From assembly GCA_035315885.1 (NCBI GenBank), contig DATFXM010000153.1, forward strand, positions 1 through 59,650: a DNA stretch of 59,650 nt, written 5' to 3'. Origin of the DNA: DATFXM01 sp035315885 (GTDB lineage: Bacteria > Acidobacteriota > Blastocatellia > UBA7656). Below the pieces are notes generated by a model that saw only the letters and a list, made by a program, of their open reading frames with translations, had not been told where the DNA came from and ran no database searches. This document shows, in pieces, positions 35,617 to 44,641 of the stretch; the first letter of the stretch is position 1, and every line of letters starts with the position of its first letter. A program made the translations under genes and the position numbers.

Positions 35617-36447
35617 ATGGGGAAAAACTCTCTTGTGGTTTCGGACATCGACGGTACGCTGATCACCTCGAACCATGAAGTCACGGAGGCGACGAGGAGG
35701 ACAGCCTTGCGGATTCAGGACGCGGGCATTGCGCTCTCGCTCGCCAGCTCGAGGCCTCCGAGGAGCATACGGCCGATTGCTGAAATTCTGGGGTTACGCT
35801 CGCCTTTCGCGTCCTTTAACGGTGCGCTCATCAGCAGGGCGGATGGCGAGGTGGTGACTCGAAGCACACTTAAGGTTGGGATCACCGCGGAGGTGAAGGC
35901 GATCGCGGATGAGTTCAGTTTGTCTGTTTGGTTGTACGACGAATTGGACTGGTGGGCGCCCTGGCGTGATGCATTTGTGGATCGGGAGGAGCACACTTCG
36001 GGTTTCGGCCCGTCGATTGAAGGCTATTCTGAGCGTCTCACCCGCGAGTGCAGCAAGCTCACGGTTGTAGGGAACCCGGACATGGTCGCCAAAGCGCGCG
36101 AGCGGGTCCTGGTAGAGCTTGGGTCTGAGGTCTCGGCATCCTGCTCTAAGCCTCGATTTCTGGACGTCACGGCCTATGGTATGCACAAAGGAACCGTAAT
36201 CATACGTTTAGCTGAAGTGTTCAAGATTCCGCCGTCGCGAGTTGCGGTAATTGGCGATGGACCGAACGACATAGAGATGTTCCGGCAGGCGGGTACCAGC
36301 ATCGCTATGGGACAAGCGGTCGACGAGGTACGAGCCTCGGCGACTTATGTTACTGCATCAAACGACAACGAAGGGTGGTCGAAGGGACTGGAGGAATACG
36401 TTTTGAATGAGGAGAACCCTCAGACGACCGTTGAGTCCCACGGCTGA
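35617..36447 (+). CDS. Cof-type HAD-IIB sugar phosphatase-like hydrolase
   Basis: A 276-residue cytoplasmic HAD hydrolase. Motif I is VVSDIDGTL (Asp10 nucleophile, Asp12), motif III includes the lysine in GMHKGTVI, and motif IV is VIGDGPNDIEMFRQAG; the cap is of the C2B type. Cof-like members dephosphorylate sugar phosphates or nucleotide intermediates, so a sugar-phosphate substrate fits the surrounding pentose phosphate genes, but specificity cannot be read from sequence. I chose the ATG at 35617 because it places motif I at the usual distance; the frame extends nine codons upstream. Confidence 0.87.
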   Translation: MGKNSLVVSDIDGTLITSNHEVTEATRRTALRIQDAGIALSLASSRPPRSIRPIAEILGLRSPFASFNGALISRADGEVVTRSTLKVGITAEVKAIADEFSLSVWLYDELDWWAPWRDAFVDREEHTSGFGPSIEGYSERLTRECSKLTVVGNPDMVAKARERVLVELGSEVSASCSKPRFLDVTAYGMHKGTVIIRLAEVFKIPPSRVAVIGDGPNDIEMFRQAGTSIAMGQAVDEVRASATYVTASNDNEGWSKGLEEYVLNEENPQTTVESHG

Positions 36448-36554
36448 ACTGCAAACAGGCCGTTACTGTCTCGGACTACGGACGTAGGGGATCGGGGTAA
36501 CAACGTTCGCAGCCCAAACGGCCCTTTTTCTGAAGCAGAAGGAGTAGCGTAGAA

Positions 36555-38078
36555 ATGGCAACCGAACAAGCAAAAGTAAAACACGCACAGTTTGGGATGA
36601 TCGGCCTCGGCGTTATGGGACGAAATCTGGCGCTCAACGTCGAAGAACATGGTTTTGCCGTAGCAGTCTGGAACCTCGAAAGCGAATGGGTCGACAACTT
36701 CATCGGCGAAAATCAAAGCAGATCCTTGATAGGAACCAAAACGCTGGAAGACTTTGTAGCTTCTCTCGAACGGCCGCGTCGCATCATGATGATGATCAAA
36801 GCCGGCGCGCCGGTCGATTCAACCATACAACGCATCAAAAGTCTGCTCGAGCCGGGTGACATTCTGATCGATGGCGGCAATTCGTTGTTCAGAGACACTC
36901 AGCGCCGCGAAGAGTTACTTCGAGCCGATGGAATCAGTTTCTTCGGTTGCGGCGTTTCGGGCGGTGAAGAAGGAGCAAGGTTTGGGCCCTCGCTGATGCC
37001 CGGCGGAAAAAGAGAGGGCTACGAACACGTCCGCCCGATCTTTGAAGCAATCGCCGCAAAAACCGACGCGGGCCCGTGCGTCACTTACGTCGGACCCGAT
37101 GGCGCGGGCCACTTCGTGAAGATGGTTCACAACGGCATCGAGTACGCAGACATGCAGTTGATTGCGGAAGCCTACGCGATATTGGAATCCGCTCTCGATC
37201 TGGATGCCGACCAGCTCGCCGAAGTCTTTGCGGAGTGGAATCGCGGCATCCTCGAGTCCTATCTGGTGGAAGTCACCTCGAATATTTTCCGCACTCGAGA
37301 CGAAGAGACCGGCAAGCCTCTCGTGGACCTTGTGCTGGACAAGGCCGAACAGAAGGGCACAGGAAAATGGACCGGCCAGCAGGCGCTCGAGCTCGAGGTG
37401 CCGGTGCCTACAATCGCAGCGGCAATAGACGCCCGGGTACTTTCCTCGATGAAGGCCGAACGCATCGCCGCCGCGAAAAAAATCAAAGGCCCGCGAATGC
37501 AGGGCTTCCGCGGAGCGCGGGAAAAAATAATCGAGGCGGTGCGTGACTCGCTCTACGCGTCCAAGATCTGTTCCTACGCTCAGGGACTGGCGCTCATCCG
37601 CAAGGGATCAGACATAAACAACTGGAGCGTCAACCTGTCAGAGATGGCGCGAATCTGGAAGGGCGGATGTATCATTCGCGCCCGATTGCTGGATTCGATC
37701 ATGACCGCGTACAATCGTCAGCCCGAGTTACCAAACCTCCTGCTGGACGATGAATTCAGGCGGTGGATGCACTCGGGTCAGTCGAACTGGAGGCTGGCGG
37801 TCAAGACCGCAATCAGCATGGGCATCGCAGCACCGGCGATGAGCGCAAGCCTGTCGTACCTCGACTGCTATCGCTCGGCACGGTTGCCTCACAATCTGAC
37901 CCAGGCGCAGCGGGACTATTTCGGTTCGCATACATACGAGCGCACCGACCATCCCGAGCGCGGTCACGTTCATACGGATTGGGTGCATGCACCGCGACCA
38001 GAAGCGCACGCGTCACTACCCGAAGCTGGTGTGCCAGTTGCCGCCGACACACCAACCTGGCGCAGCGATCAGGTGTAG
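36555..38078 (+). CDS. gnd: 6-phosphogluconate dehydrogenase, paralogue 1 (altered cofactor loop)
   Basis: A 507-residue decarboxylating dehydrogenase converting 6-phosphogluconate to ribulose-5-phosphate. It has GMIGLGVMGRNLALN, the substrate/catalytic regions GCGVSGGEEGARFGPSLMPG and GHFVKMVHNGIEYADMQL, and KGTGKWTGQQALEL. The loop after the second beta-strand reads WNLESEW (Asn40-Leu41-Glu42), where NADP-using enzymes have Asn-Arg-Ser/Thr; an acid here suggests NAD preference. The C-terminus carries about 30 extra Pro/Ala-rich residues absent from the second copy. AAGGAG lies ten bases before the ATG. Confidence 0.93.
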   Translation: MATEQAKVKHAQFGMIGLGVMGRNLALNVEEHGFAVAVWNLESEWVDNFIGENQSRSLIGTKTLEDFVASLERPRRIMMMIKAGAPVDSTIQRIKSLLEPGDILIDGGNSLFRDTQRREELLRADGISFFGCGVSGGEEGARFGPSLMPGGKREGYEHVRPIFEAIAAKTDAGPCVTYVGPDGAGHFVKMVHNGIEYADMQLIAEAYAILESALDLDADQLAEVFAEWNRGILESYLVEVTSNIFRTRDEETGKPLVDLVLDKAEQKGTGKWTGQQALELEVPVPTIAAAIDARVLSSMKAERIAAAKKIKGPRMQGFRGAREKIIEAVRDSLYASKICSYAQGLALIRKGSDINNWSVNLSEMARIWKGGCIIRARLLDSIMTAYNRQPELPNLLLDDEFRRWMHSGQSNWRLAVKTAISMGIAAPAMSASLSYLDCYRSARLPHNLTQAQRDYFGSHTYERTDHPERGHVHTDWVHAPRPEAHASLPEAGVPVAADTPTWRSDQV

Positions 38079-38299
38079 CTCCTGCCTCGAAAAGTGGGAG
38101 GGATTCAGGACGGAGAAGAGTCGCAGGGTCTGCAAGTCAACACAGTCGCAGACTCTGCACAGCGAACGGGGTTGCTGTACTGCTTACGGCGACGCGATGT
38201 TTGTTTTCCTCGAAGCCCCGAACCTGCGTACTAATTCTTTTTCAGGTTACAGCTCTGCACCCTCTCTTGACGTTTACCGCACTCGCCGGGGCATTTAAA

Positions 38300-39094
38300 A
38301 TGTCAAGCACGATGATCAGCAAGGCAGGCGCGCAAATCAGAATCTACAAGGATCCGGAGGAGCTTGCCTTAAAAGCGGCACGTGGTTTTGCGAGGCTTGC
38401 CGACCAGTACGTGGTTGGCTCAGGGCGATTCACGGTTGCCCTCGCCGGCGGTTCAACTCCGAAGGCCATGCTCAGTCTTCTTGCGCAAACACCCTTTCGC
38501 GAAACAGTGCCATGGTCCTCGATTCACTTTTTCTGGGGAGACGAACGTTGCGTGCCGCCAGATCATCAGGACAGCAACTATCGAATGGCATTCGAGGCCC
38601 TGCTCTCAAAAGTCCCGGTTCCAAAAGAAAACATTTTCAGAATACCGGCCGAGCTTAAAGACCCGGACCAGGCGGCCTCCGAATACGAATCGGCGCTGAT
38701 CAACTTCTTCCTCAAATCGGATAAGCCCAGCGAGACCGCTCCTCTTTCCAACGTTCCGCGCTTTGATCTGATAATGCTGGGGATGGGTCCGGACGGGCAT
38801 ACGGCATCGCTGTTCCCCGGAACGCCGGCGGTTTCGGTGACCGATCGCGTTGCAGTCGCCAATTATGTAGAGAAGCTGAAAGCTCATCGGATCACCTTGA
38901 CTGCTGCAACGATCAACAACGCGCGCAACGTGACCTTTCTGGCAGCGGGCGCCGACAAAGCTGAAACGCTGCGCAATGTGCTTGAGGGACCGTACCAGCC
39001 ACAGATTTATCCGAGCCAAATGATTCGCCCGAGTCGCGGTGCGCTTTTGTGGATGATCGACGAAGCTGCCGCCGGCTTCCTCAGCCAGCGGTAA
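38300..39094 (+). CDS. pgl: 6-phosphogluconolactonase (DevB type)
   Basis: A 264-residue enzyme hydrolysing 6-phosphogluconolactone, the second step of the oxidative pentose phosphate pathway. VALAGGSTPKAMLSLLAQ, HFFWGDERCVPPDHQDSNYR and LGMGPDGHTASLFPG are the three family blocks. The frame is open far upstream, overlapping gnd1, but the family N-terminus begins near MISKAGAQIRIYKDPEELA. The ATG at 38300 is taken; the ATG at 38312 is equally possible. It lies between the two 6-phosphogluconate dehydrogenase copies, 34 bases before the second. Confidence 0.93.
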   Translation: MSSTMISKAGAQIRIYKDPEELALKAARGFARLADQYVVGSGRFTVALAGGSTPKAMLSLLAQTPFRETVPWSSIHFFWGDERCVPPDHQDSNYRMAFEALLSKVPVPKENIFRIPAELKDPDQAASEYESALINFFLKSDKPSETAPLSNVPRFDLIMLGMGPDGHTASLFPGTPAVSVTDRVAVANYVEKLKAHRITLTAATINNARNVTFLAAGADKAETLRNVLEGPYQPQIYPSQMIRPSRGALLWMIDEAAAGFLSQR

Positions 39095-39128
39095 AAGATT
39101 TCAAATAGCGGCATAAAGGAGACCTGAT

Positions 39129-40565
39129 ATGACCGCAGTAAAACCCAAGACAGCGCAAATAGGAATGTTCGGACTCGCAGTGATGGGAGAGAACCTCGCT
39201 CTGAACATCGCTCGAAATGGTTTCCCCATAGCAGTGTTCAACCGCGATACAACAAAAGTAGATAAGTTTCTGGAGCGGGCGGGCGACGGCCCAGTCATCG
39301 GAACGCACTCGCCCCAGGAGTTCGTCTCTTCTTTGGATCGCCCTCGAAAAATTGTTCTGCTGGTCAAGGCAGGCAAGCCAGTCGACGACGTGCTCTCACA
39401 GCTTCAGCCGCTGCTCAGCCCCGGCGATATTGTGATCGACGGCGGCAACTCATTCTTCCAGGATACTCGACGCCGCGAAAAAGAAATGCGCGAAGCTGGT
39501 TTCAATTTTATCGGCTCGGGTGTTTCCGGCGGCGAGTCGGGAGCGCTCTGGGGTCCATCGTTGATGCCCGGCGGTGATCCGAAAGCCTATGAGCAGATTC
39601 GTCCCATCTGGGAAGCCATCGCAGCCAAAGTAGACGATGGTCCGTGCGTAACGTACATCGGCCCCGACGGGGCCGGACACTTCGTCAAGATGGTGCACAA
39701 CGGAATCGAATACGGCGACATGCAACTCATCGCCGAGGCGTACGACATCCTGCGCAACGCCCTCGGATTGCCGGCGGGCGAGCTATCCGCGATCTTCGCC
39801 AGGTGGAATGAGGGCGACCTGAATTCGTTTCTCATCGAAATCACCGCCAAGATATTCAGCGCCGAAGATCCGAAGACCGGCAAGCCGCTTGTAGACATGA
39901 TCCTGGATGTCGCCGGCCAAAAGGGTACCGGCAAGTGGACTGCCGAAGCGGCTCTCGAAATGGGAGTTGTTATTCCAACGATGCAGGCTGCATTAGACGC
40001 GCGAGTTCTCTCCGCGCACAAACAGGAACGGGTCGAGGCAAGCAGGCAAATATCCGGTCCGCAGTCCCGCTACAACGGCGACAAGCAGGAATTGATAGCC
40101 GCAGTTCACGACGCTTTGTATGCGAGCAAAATCTGTTCTTACGCCCAAGGCATGAACCTGATTCGGCGAGGATCCGAAGAGTACAATTGGGGCATTGATC
40201 TGGGCGAACTCAGCCGCATCTGGAAAGGCGGATGCATTATTCGCGCGCAGTTCTTGGATAAGATCAAACAGGCCTATCAGCGTCGATCGGATTTGCCGAA
40301 TCTGCTTCTGGATCCGGACTTCAAAGAGTGGGTGCTTGAATCGCAGCCTCGCTGGCGGCAGGCGGTTACTACTGCGCAATCGCTCGGGATTCCTGCCGCC
40401 GCGATGTCAGCCAGCCTGGCATATTTCGATTCGTATCGAACTGCAAATCTCCCGTTGAACCTGACACAGGCACAGCGAGATTTCTTCGGGTCACACACCT
40501 ATCAGCGGATCGACGATGACAAGATGGAGTTCGTGCATACAGAATGGGAAGAGCTGGTGAAGTAA
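39129..40565 (+). CDS. gnd: 6-phosphogluconate dehydrogenase, paralogue 2 (canonical cofactor loop)
   Basis: A 478-residue decarboxylating enzyme of standard length. The nucleotide-binding start is GMFGLAVMGENLALNIARNG, and the cofactor loop reads FNRDTTKVDKF (Asn38-Arg39), the usual NADP-binding form. Catalytic regions SGVSGGESGALWGPSLMPGG and GHFVKMVHNGIEYGDMQL are intact. AAGGAG stands eight bases upstream of the ATG. With zwf, opcA and pgl it gives an NADPH-producing oxidative branch; paralogue 1 upstream differs mainly in its cofactor loop and tail. Confidence 0.95.
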   Translation: MTAVKPKTAQIGMFGLAVMGENLALNIARNGFPIAVFNRDTTKVDKFLERAGDGPVIGTHSPQEFVSSLDRPRKIVLLVKAGKPVDDVLSQLQPLLSPGDIVIDGGNSFFQDTRRREKEMREAGFNFIGSGVSGGESGALWGPSLMPGGDPKAYEQIRPIWEAIAAKVDDGPCVTYIGPDGAGHFVKMVHNGIEYGDMQLIAEAYDILRNALGLPAGELSAIFARWNEGDLNSFLIEITAKIFSAEDPKTGKPLVDMILDVAGQKGTGKWTAEAALEMGVVIPTMQAALDARVLSAHKQERVEASRQISGPQSRYNGDKQELIAAVHDALYASKICSYAQGMNLIRRGSEEYNWGIDLGELSRIWKGGCIIRAQFLDKIKQAYQRRSDLPNLLLDPDFKEWVLESQPRWRQAVTTAQSLGIPAAAMSASLAYFDSYRTANLPLNLTQAQRDFFGSHTYQRIDDDKMEFVHTEWEELVK

Positions 40566-40689
40566 GCGAGCACCGAAGCCTCAGCAAGGCCGGGACGCTT
40601 CAGGCATGGCGAGTCTGCAGAACCGTGCGGTGAGTGAGACCGCTGCGGCAAAGCTTCTCGTCTCATCGCGTAGAAACAGAGGTTCAGGA

Positions 40690-42249
40690 ATGACTAGACC
40701 ACAGCCCCCCAACGCCCAATCGGACGACAATCCTTTGAGAGAGGGAGTGAGACTGGAGAAGGCTGCCGAGCCGTGCGCGGTGGTGATCTTCGGCGCATCC
40801 GGCGATCTGACCAAGCGCAAGCTTGTGCCTGCGTTGTATCGCCTTACGCAGGAGCGACTGCTGCCGGCGGAGTTTGCAATACTCGGCTTCGCGAGATCTC
40901 CGATGAGCGACGACGAGTTCCGAAACCGCATGAAGGATGCGGTCTTGACCTTCTCGGACGCGCACGAGGTAGACGATGCGGTCTGGGAGAGTTTCGCAAA
41001 CGGTCTGTTCTATGTCGCGGGTGACGTCAATGAGCCAGCCGCTTATTCAAAATTAAAAGAAGTCCTTCAACGAGTGGATCGCGAACGAGGAACCTCGGGA
41101 AACCGTGTTTTTTACTTGTCGACTTCACCGGCGCTCTATTCCGAAGCCATCCAACAACTCGGCGCTTCGGGACTTGCGCAGCCCGAAGGTCAAGGTTGGA
41201 CCCGAGTCATTATCGAGAAGCCATTCGGGCACGACCTCCAAAGCGCGAAACAGTTAAACGAAGAAGTGGCGCAAGTGTTCTCCGAGGACCAGGTCTATCG
41301 CATCGATCACTACCTCGGAAAAGAGACGGTTCAGAACCTGCTGGTGTTCCGCTTTGCAAACGGCATCTTCGAGCCGATCTGGAACCGCAGGTACATAGAT
41401 CACGTCCAGTTGACCAACGCCGAATCCATCGGAGTCGAAGGGCGAGGAGGATACTACGACACTGCCGGAGTCATTCGCGACATGATTCAGAATCATGTTT
41501 TTCAGGTCCTGTCTCTTGTCGCCCTTGAGCCGCCGGTGAACCTGGGCGCGAACGCAGTGCGCGACGAGAAAATAAAGGCTATGCAGGCGGTTCGCATGAT
41601 TCCAAGCGAACACGTTGACGAATTTGTGGTACGCGGACAGTATGGCCCGGGCTTCATAGAGGGCAAGCGTGTGCCGGGCTACCTGGAAGAAAGGGACGTG
41701 AAGGCCAATTCGCAAACCGAGACCTTCGCCGCCCTGAAACTCTTTTTCGACAACTGGCGTTGGGCTGGAGTTCCCTTTTACCTTCGTTCCGGAAAGCGAA
41801 TGCCGAAGCGGGTGACTGAGATCGCGATTCATTTCAGGCCTGCGCCGCTCCCTTTGTTCAAGACCGTAACTGAAGGGCAAACGATGGAGCCGAACGTTCT
41901 GGTGGTTCGCATTCAGCCTGACGAGGGGATCACGCTGCGTGTAGGCGCGAAGGTTCCTGGCCAGGTGACCAGGATTCGCTGGGTGAACATGGACTTCAGG
42001 TATGGATCGTCGTTCGGCATCTCTTCGCCTGAAGCCTACGAGCGCCTGTTGCTCGATTGCATTCTTGGCGACTCAACGCTGTACGCTCGACGCGACATGA
42101 CCGAACGCGGCTGGGAAATAGTAATGCCGATTCTCGAAGCCTGGAGCCACTCGAAGGCAGAGATACCGAACTATGAATCGGGCTCGTGGGGACCAAAAGA
42201 GGCTCACGAATTGATCGAACGAGATGGCCGGCGATGGCGCCGGTTGTAG
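40690..42249 (+). CDS. zwf: glucose-6-phosphate 1-dehydrogenase
   Basis: A 519-residue NADP-linked enzyme, the entry step of the oxidative pentose phosphate pathway. The coenzyme loop is IFGASGDLTKRKL (33-45), EKPFGHD contains a conserved lysine (Lys177), and the active-site signature RIDHYLGKETVQN lies at 204-216. The ATG at 40690 is preferred, with AGAGG upstream; an earlier ATG at 40606 would add 28 unconserved residues. It is followed 14 bases later by opcA, whose product assists this enzyme in other phyla. Confidence 0.95.
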   Translation: MTRPQPPNAQSDDNPLREGVRLEKAAEPCAVVIFGASGDLTKRKLVPALYRLTQERLLPAEFAILGFARSPMSDDEFRNRMKDAVLTFSDAHEVDDAVWESFANGLFYVAGDVNEPAAYSKLKEVLQRVDRERGTSGNRVFYLSTSPALYSEAIQQLGASGLAQPEGQGWTRVIIEKPFGHDLQSAKQLNEEVAQVFSEDQVYRIDHYLGKETVQNLLVFRFANGIFEPIWNRRYIDHVQLTNAESIGVEGRGGYYDTAGVIRDMIQNHVFQVLSLVALEPPVNLGANAVRDEKIKAMQAVRMIPSEHVDEFVVRGQYGPGFIEGKRVPGYLEERDVKANSQTETFAALKLFFDNWRWAGVPFYLRSGKRMPKRVTEIAIHFRPAPLPLFKTVTEGQTMEPNVLVVRIQPDEGITLRVGAKVPGQVTRIRWVNMDFRYGSSFGISSPEAYERLLLDCILGDSTLYARRDMTERGWEIVMPILEAWSHSKAEIPNYESGSWGPKEAHELIERDGRRWRRL

Positions 42250-42263
42250 AAAAGAGATTTGTT

Positions 42264-43367
42264 ATGTCCACAGCAACGATTGATATACCCGCCATCGAGC
42301 GTCAACTGACGAGTCTCTGGCGACAAGCGTCCACCGATGTAGAATCCGGTGTGATCAGATCTTCTACGTCGAATCTGCTCGTGTATCTGTCGGAGGACTA
42401 CGACAGCTCGGATTTTGAAGAAGCAATGACGCACATTGCAGCCGAGCGGCCTTGTCGCGCTCTGGTAATGTACGTCGACCATAATGGAGTCGACTCCACG
42501 ATCACCGCCGATGTCACTTCCAGATGCACACTGCCGACGGGATCGTCCAAGCAAGTCTGCTGCGAACAAGTGACCATCAATGCGTCAGGCTCGCAGATAA
42601 ACGAAATTCCAAGCGCGATCGCGCCATTGCTCATCCCCGACCTGCCAGTCTATTTATGGTGGCGCGCTGAACCGCGCCTGAGAGACAGGGGGATCTTCGG
42701 AAAACTGGTGGAGATTGCCGATCGGGTAGTCATAGATTCGGCGCGATTCATCGATCCGATGAGGGACCTGGTAGCGGAGGCGGAGTTGCTCCGCGATAAC
42801 CCACGTTTGACGGCGATCAGCGATTTGAACTGGGCGCGGCTCAACGCGTGGCGCGCGCTCATAGCCGGATTCTACGATCTGCAGGAATACCGTCCTTTCC
42901 TTTCAGAATTGAGCCGCGTGGTGATCGAGCATTCAAGACCTGAAGGAACGGATGCCCCCATCTCTTTGCGAGCTTTGCTCCTGGGAGGTTGGCTCGCGAG
43001 CCGGCTCGGTTGGCAGATCAAACACCACGAAAGCAGCGGCACGGGGCATTCTTTCACTTTCGAATCTGCGGGCCGCGAAGTATTGTTGCACTTTGTCACG
43101 ACCGAGCGGAAGATCGAGCCGGCCAGACTCGCCAAGGTCACGCTTGAAAGCGCCGCAGACCCGAGTGCCGTCTTCAGTGTTCGACGAAGCACGGACAGCA
43201 CTCGCATCGAGACCATGGCTACAGCGGGAGGCAGCACCCGACGGCAACGAGTACTGGGTTATGAGAACATCCCGGAGAGCGCGTTGTTGATCCGCGAGCT
43301 CGATCTGCTCGGACATGACCGGGTCTACGAACAGGCAGTTATCGCGGCAGCGGAGATGAAGTTCTAA
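42264..43367 (+). CDS. opcA: OpcA-type glucose-6-phosphate dehydrogenase assembly protein
   Basis: A 367-residue protein of the OpcA family, known from cyanobacteria and actinobacteria as a factor that activates or assembles glucose-6-phosphate dehydrogenase. Recognisable parts are an early SSTSNLLVYL segment, the central LIPDLPVYLWWRAEPRLRDR block and LTAISDLNWARLNAWRALIA. It starts 14 bases after zwf, matching the usual gene pair. The long frame back to 42186 overlaps zwf and is rejected in favour of ATG 42264. A redox role, as in cyanobacteria, is possible but is not shown here. Confidence 0.85.
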   Translation: MSTATIDIPAIERQLTSLWRQASTDVESGVIRSSTSNLLVYLSEDYDSSDFEEAMTHIAAERPCRALVMYVDHNGVDSTITADVTSRCTLPTGSSKQVCCEQVTINASGSQINEIPSAIAPLLIPDLPVYLWWRAEPRLRDRGIFGKLVEIADRVVIDSARFIDPMRDLVAEAELLRDNPRLTAISDLNWARLNAWRALIAGFYDLQEYRPFLSELSRVVIEHSRPEGTDAPISLRALLLGGWLASRLGWQIKHHESSGTGHSFTFESAGREVLLHFVTTERKIEPARLAKVTLESAADPSAVFSVRRSTDSTRIETMATAGGSTRRQRVLGYENIPESALLIRELDLLGHDRVYEQAVIAAAEMKF

Positions 43368-43371
43368 GGCC

Positions 43372-43540
43372 AGTGCCAACCCCGAAGCGGTTGCGTACCC
43401 AGCCCAGGGCTGCCGTCCGCAGCTACCCTGGATCGGATTCGTCAAGTTTCTGCAACCCTGAAAGGGTTGCCCGAGTCTGAGTTGGGCGGCCCCCCCGCAA
43501 CCCCTTCGGGGTTGGCACTCAGCACTCAGCACTCAGCACT
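43372..43540. repeat. CAACCCYGAA-type inverted repeats plus a CACTCAG array
   Basis: Two near-identical 24-base inverted arms (43372-43395 and 43496-43519, one mismatch), built on GCCAACCCCGAAG, enclose a smaller hairpin GCAACCCTGAAAGGGTTGC (43452-43470). CACTCAG then occurs three times from 43516, followed by CACTTCC, and ends at the glk ATG. It fills the whole opcA-glk gap. Confidence 0.8.
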
Positions 43541-43544
43541 TCCT

Positions 43545-44522
43545 ATGATCCTCTCTGGTGATATCGGCGGAACCAAGACTAACCTGGGATTGTTCCAGCT
43601 CGAAGGAGACCGCCTCGAGCCTCACGCCGAACGGAGCTTTGCCAGTCGAGACTACCGCGATCTCAATTCGATCGTCGGGGAGTTCCTGGCATCGTCACCT
43701 CAATCTGTCAGCGCCGCTTGCTTTGGTATAGCCGGGCCGGTGATCGAAGGACGCGTTATGACTCCCAACCTGCCGTGGGTAGTCGAGGCGACCGCGTTGG
43801 CGCAACAACTAGGCCTTGCGCGAGTCCGGTTGATTAACGACCTCGAGGCCACCGGTTGGGGTGTCGGTGAGCTAAGCCCCGATGAATTGCTGACGATCAA
43901 CGAAGGCCGCGTCGAGCCGGCAAATCGGGCACTGCTGGCAGCGGGCACGGGACTTGGCACTGCCGGGCTAATCTGGGACGGCCAGCGCCATCGAGTATCC
44001 GCCTCCGAGGCAGGACATGTGGACTTCGCGCCGACCAACAAAACTGAAGCGGCGCTGCTGAAACATCTGGCTGAAAAATATGGACACGTAAGCGTCGAAC
44101 GAGTCCTGTCGGGGCCCGGCCTGATGAACATCTATGAGTTTCTTCTCGCCACTTCGAACCTGCGCGAAAGGACGGAGCTATCATCGCGATTCGATAGCGA
44201 GGATCCGGCGAGCGTTATTTCCAACGCGGCTATTGCCGGCGAAAGCCAGCTAGCAGCGCAGGCGCTCGACATCCTTGTTTCGGTCTACGGTTCTGTAGCG
44301 GGAAACACCGCGTTGTTCTTCATGGCACTTGGCGGAATGTACATCGGCGGCGGAATCGCGCCAAAAATCAAGGACCGACTAATCGAAGGTGACTTTATGA
44401 CGGCCTTTTCAGACAAAGGCCGGCTGTCGTCGGTTCTGAAAGCGATTCCGGTGCGCATCATCTTGAACGACAAGACCGCACTGCTCGGAGCGGCACGCTT
44501 TGCGGCCACTTCCGGGCAGTGA
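43545..44522 (+). CDS. glk: glucokinase
   Basis: A 325-residue ROK-unrelated bacterial glucokinase (Glk family) phosphorylating glucose with ATP. LSGDIGGTKTNLGLF is the phosphate-1 motif, RLINDLEATGWGVG holds the catalytic Asp, and AAGTGLGTAGL and SEAGHVDFAP complete the site. The ATG at 43545 begins MILSGDIGG; the frame upstream runs through repeat DNA. No Shine-Dalgarno is present, since CACTCAG heptamers reach the start. It would supply glucose-6-phosphate to zwf and the isomerase domain of tal-pgi. Confidence 0.93.
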   Translation: MILSGDIGGTKTNLGLFQLEGDRLEPHAERSFASRDYRDLNSIVGEFLASSPQSVSAACFGIAGPVIEGRVMTPNLPWVVEATALAQQLGLARVRLINDLEATGWGVGELSPDELLTINEGRVEPANRALLAAGTGLGTAGLIWDGQRHRVSASEAGHVDFAPTNKTEAALLKHLAEKYGHVSVERVLSGPGLMNIYEFLLATSNLRERTELSSRFDSEDPASVISNAAIAGESQLAAQALDILVSVYGSVAGNTALFFMALGGMYIGGGIAPKIKDRLIEGDFMTAFSDKGRLSSVLKAIPVRIILNDKTALLGAARFAATSGQ

Positions 44523-44641
44523 CGCTCGGTGCTACAAGCCCCCCAACGCTTGAAAAACTACTCGCGGGTTGATAAGTAACGACCGTACGCGCGGGATGGT
44601 TATCGGGAACCATCTGCGATTCGGCAAGCTTTGCAATCTGC

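Noticed and set aside
36976..38300. 443-codon reading of pgl starting inside gnd1
   Set aside because: The first 179 residues of that frame overlap gnd1 and show no family similarity; the lactonase begins at about 38300.
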